Assembly (NCBI GenBank): GCA_026399445.1
Contig: JAPLRA010000458.1
Location: 1-5,836 of the forward strand
Direction: 5' to 3'
Length of the DNA: 5,836 bases
From: Sulfuritalea sp.
Lineage (GTDB): Bacteria > Pseudomonadota > Gammaproteobacteria > Burkholderiales > Rhodocyclaceae
The notes below the pieces were generated by a model. That model did not search any database, had not been told where the DNA came from, and saw nothing but the letters and a program-made list of their open reading frames with translations. A program made the translations under genes and the position numbers. Below are positions 5,508 to 5,836 of the stretch, in pieces; position 1 is the first letter of the stretch; each line of letters begins with the position of its first letter.

Positions 5508-5836
5508 ATGTTCTCCCGATTGATGCCCAGAGAGGCCAAGTTCTTCGATTTGTTCAATGCCCACGCTGACCTCATCGTCAAGGGCGGCCGGCAACTGGTT
5601 GCGCTGGTGGATGATCTGGGCAAAGGTCATGGCGTGCTGGCACAGCACGTGCAGGCCATCGACGAGATCGAGACCACGGCCGACAAGATCACCCACGAAA
5701 CCATTGCGCTGCTGCACACCTCGTTCAACACCCCGCTGGACCGCGACGAGATTCACCAGCTGATCATGCGCATGGACGATATCCTCGACCTGATCCAGGA
5801 TTTCGCAGAAGCGATGTATCTGTACGACATTCGCGA
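5508..5836 (+). CDS. DUF47/PhoU-like protein, Pit accessory type (partial, runs off the window)
   Basis: N-terminal 109 residues of a DUF47 family protein (usually a little over 200 residues), cut by the window end. These all-helical, PhoU-related cytoplasmic proteins are usually encoded next to a low-affinity phosphate transporter (Pit) and are thought to regulate it. The opening MFSRLMPREAKFFDLFNAHA is typical of the family. Two PhoU-style acidic, metal-binding motifs of the E/DxxxD type are visible: ETTAD (55-59) and DDILD (90-94). ITHETIALLHTSFNTPLDRDEIHQL (61-85) is another strongly conserved block. The ATG at 5508 is preceded by GGTGG at a suitable distance. A pit gene would be expected immediately downstream, outside the window. 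Confidence 0.92.
   Translation, partial: MFSRLMPREAKFFDLFNAHADLIVKGGRQLVALVDDLGKGHGVLAQHVQAIDEIETTADKITHETIALLHTSFNTPLDRDEIHQLIMRMDDILDLIQDFAEAMYLYDIR

Overview
The window looks like a GC-rich chromosomal segment of a betaproteobacterium. The clues are a complete DUF2863 protein (a family I know mainly from Betaproteobacteria), a DUF47/PhoU-like protein whose N-terminus resembles those of that class, and the order msrB-yciB-yciI-bolA-PpiC-type isomerase, which I recall from Rhodocyclales-like genomes. This placement is inference. I see no tRNA, rRNA, CRISPR array, insertion sequence or phage gene.

Layout. Positions 1-352 hold no gene I can support. At 353-383 a strong hairpin with a T-tract ends a leftward operon. 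Read in transcription order on the minus strand, that operon is: msrB (methionine-R-sulfoxide reductase, 2284-2688), yciB (inner-membrane septation/envelope protein, 1694-2266), yciI (1427-1694, broken), bolA (1167-1430) and a periplasmic parvulin-type peptidyl-prolyl isomerase (403-1134). The genes are tightly packed: yciB/yciI share TGATG and yciI/bolA share GTGA. A 161-bp divergent region (2689-2849) separates msrB from dadA (D-amino-acid dehydrogenase, 2850-4103, plus strand). It contains candidate promoters in both directions and a perfect 8-bp inverted repeat in the probable dadA leader. dadA converges on a DUF2863 gene (4207-5379, minus strand). That gene is divergent from a DUF47/PhoU-like gene (5508 to the window end, plus strand); both have extended -10 promoter candidates.

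The most notable signal is that two genes of the leftward operon carry internal deletions relative to their families. yciI lacks about 13 residues (a helix) and the reading frame changes at the junction. As a result the YciI start is now in frame with the whole of BolA, giving one 175-codon YciI-BolA fusion ORF. The isomerase lacks, in frame, roughly 25-30 residues covering the final strand of the parvulin fold, including the conserved 'FGYH' histidine. Either this operon is decaying or rearranged, or the assembled sequence has lost short segments. The other genes (msrB, yciB, bolA, dadA, DUF2863, and DUF47 as far as it goes) look intact.

Functional theme: msrB, yciB, bolA and the isomerase fit an envelope/oxidative-stress housekeeping operon. 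dadA is a catabolic membrane-associated flavoenzyme. The DUF47 protein probably belongs to a phosphate-transport (Pit-type) locus continuing beyond the window.
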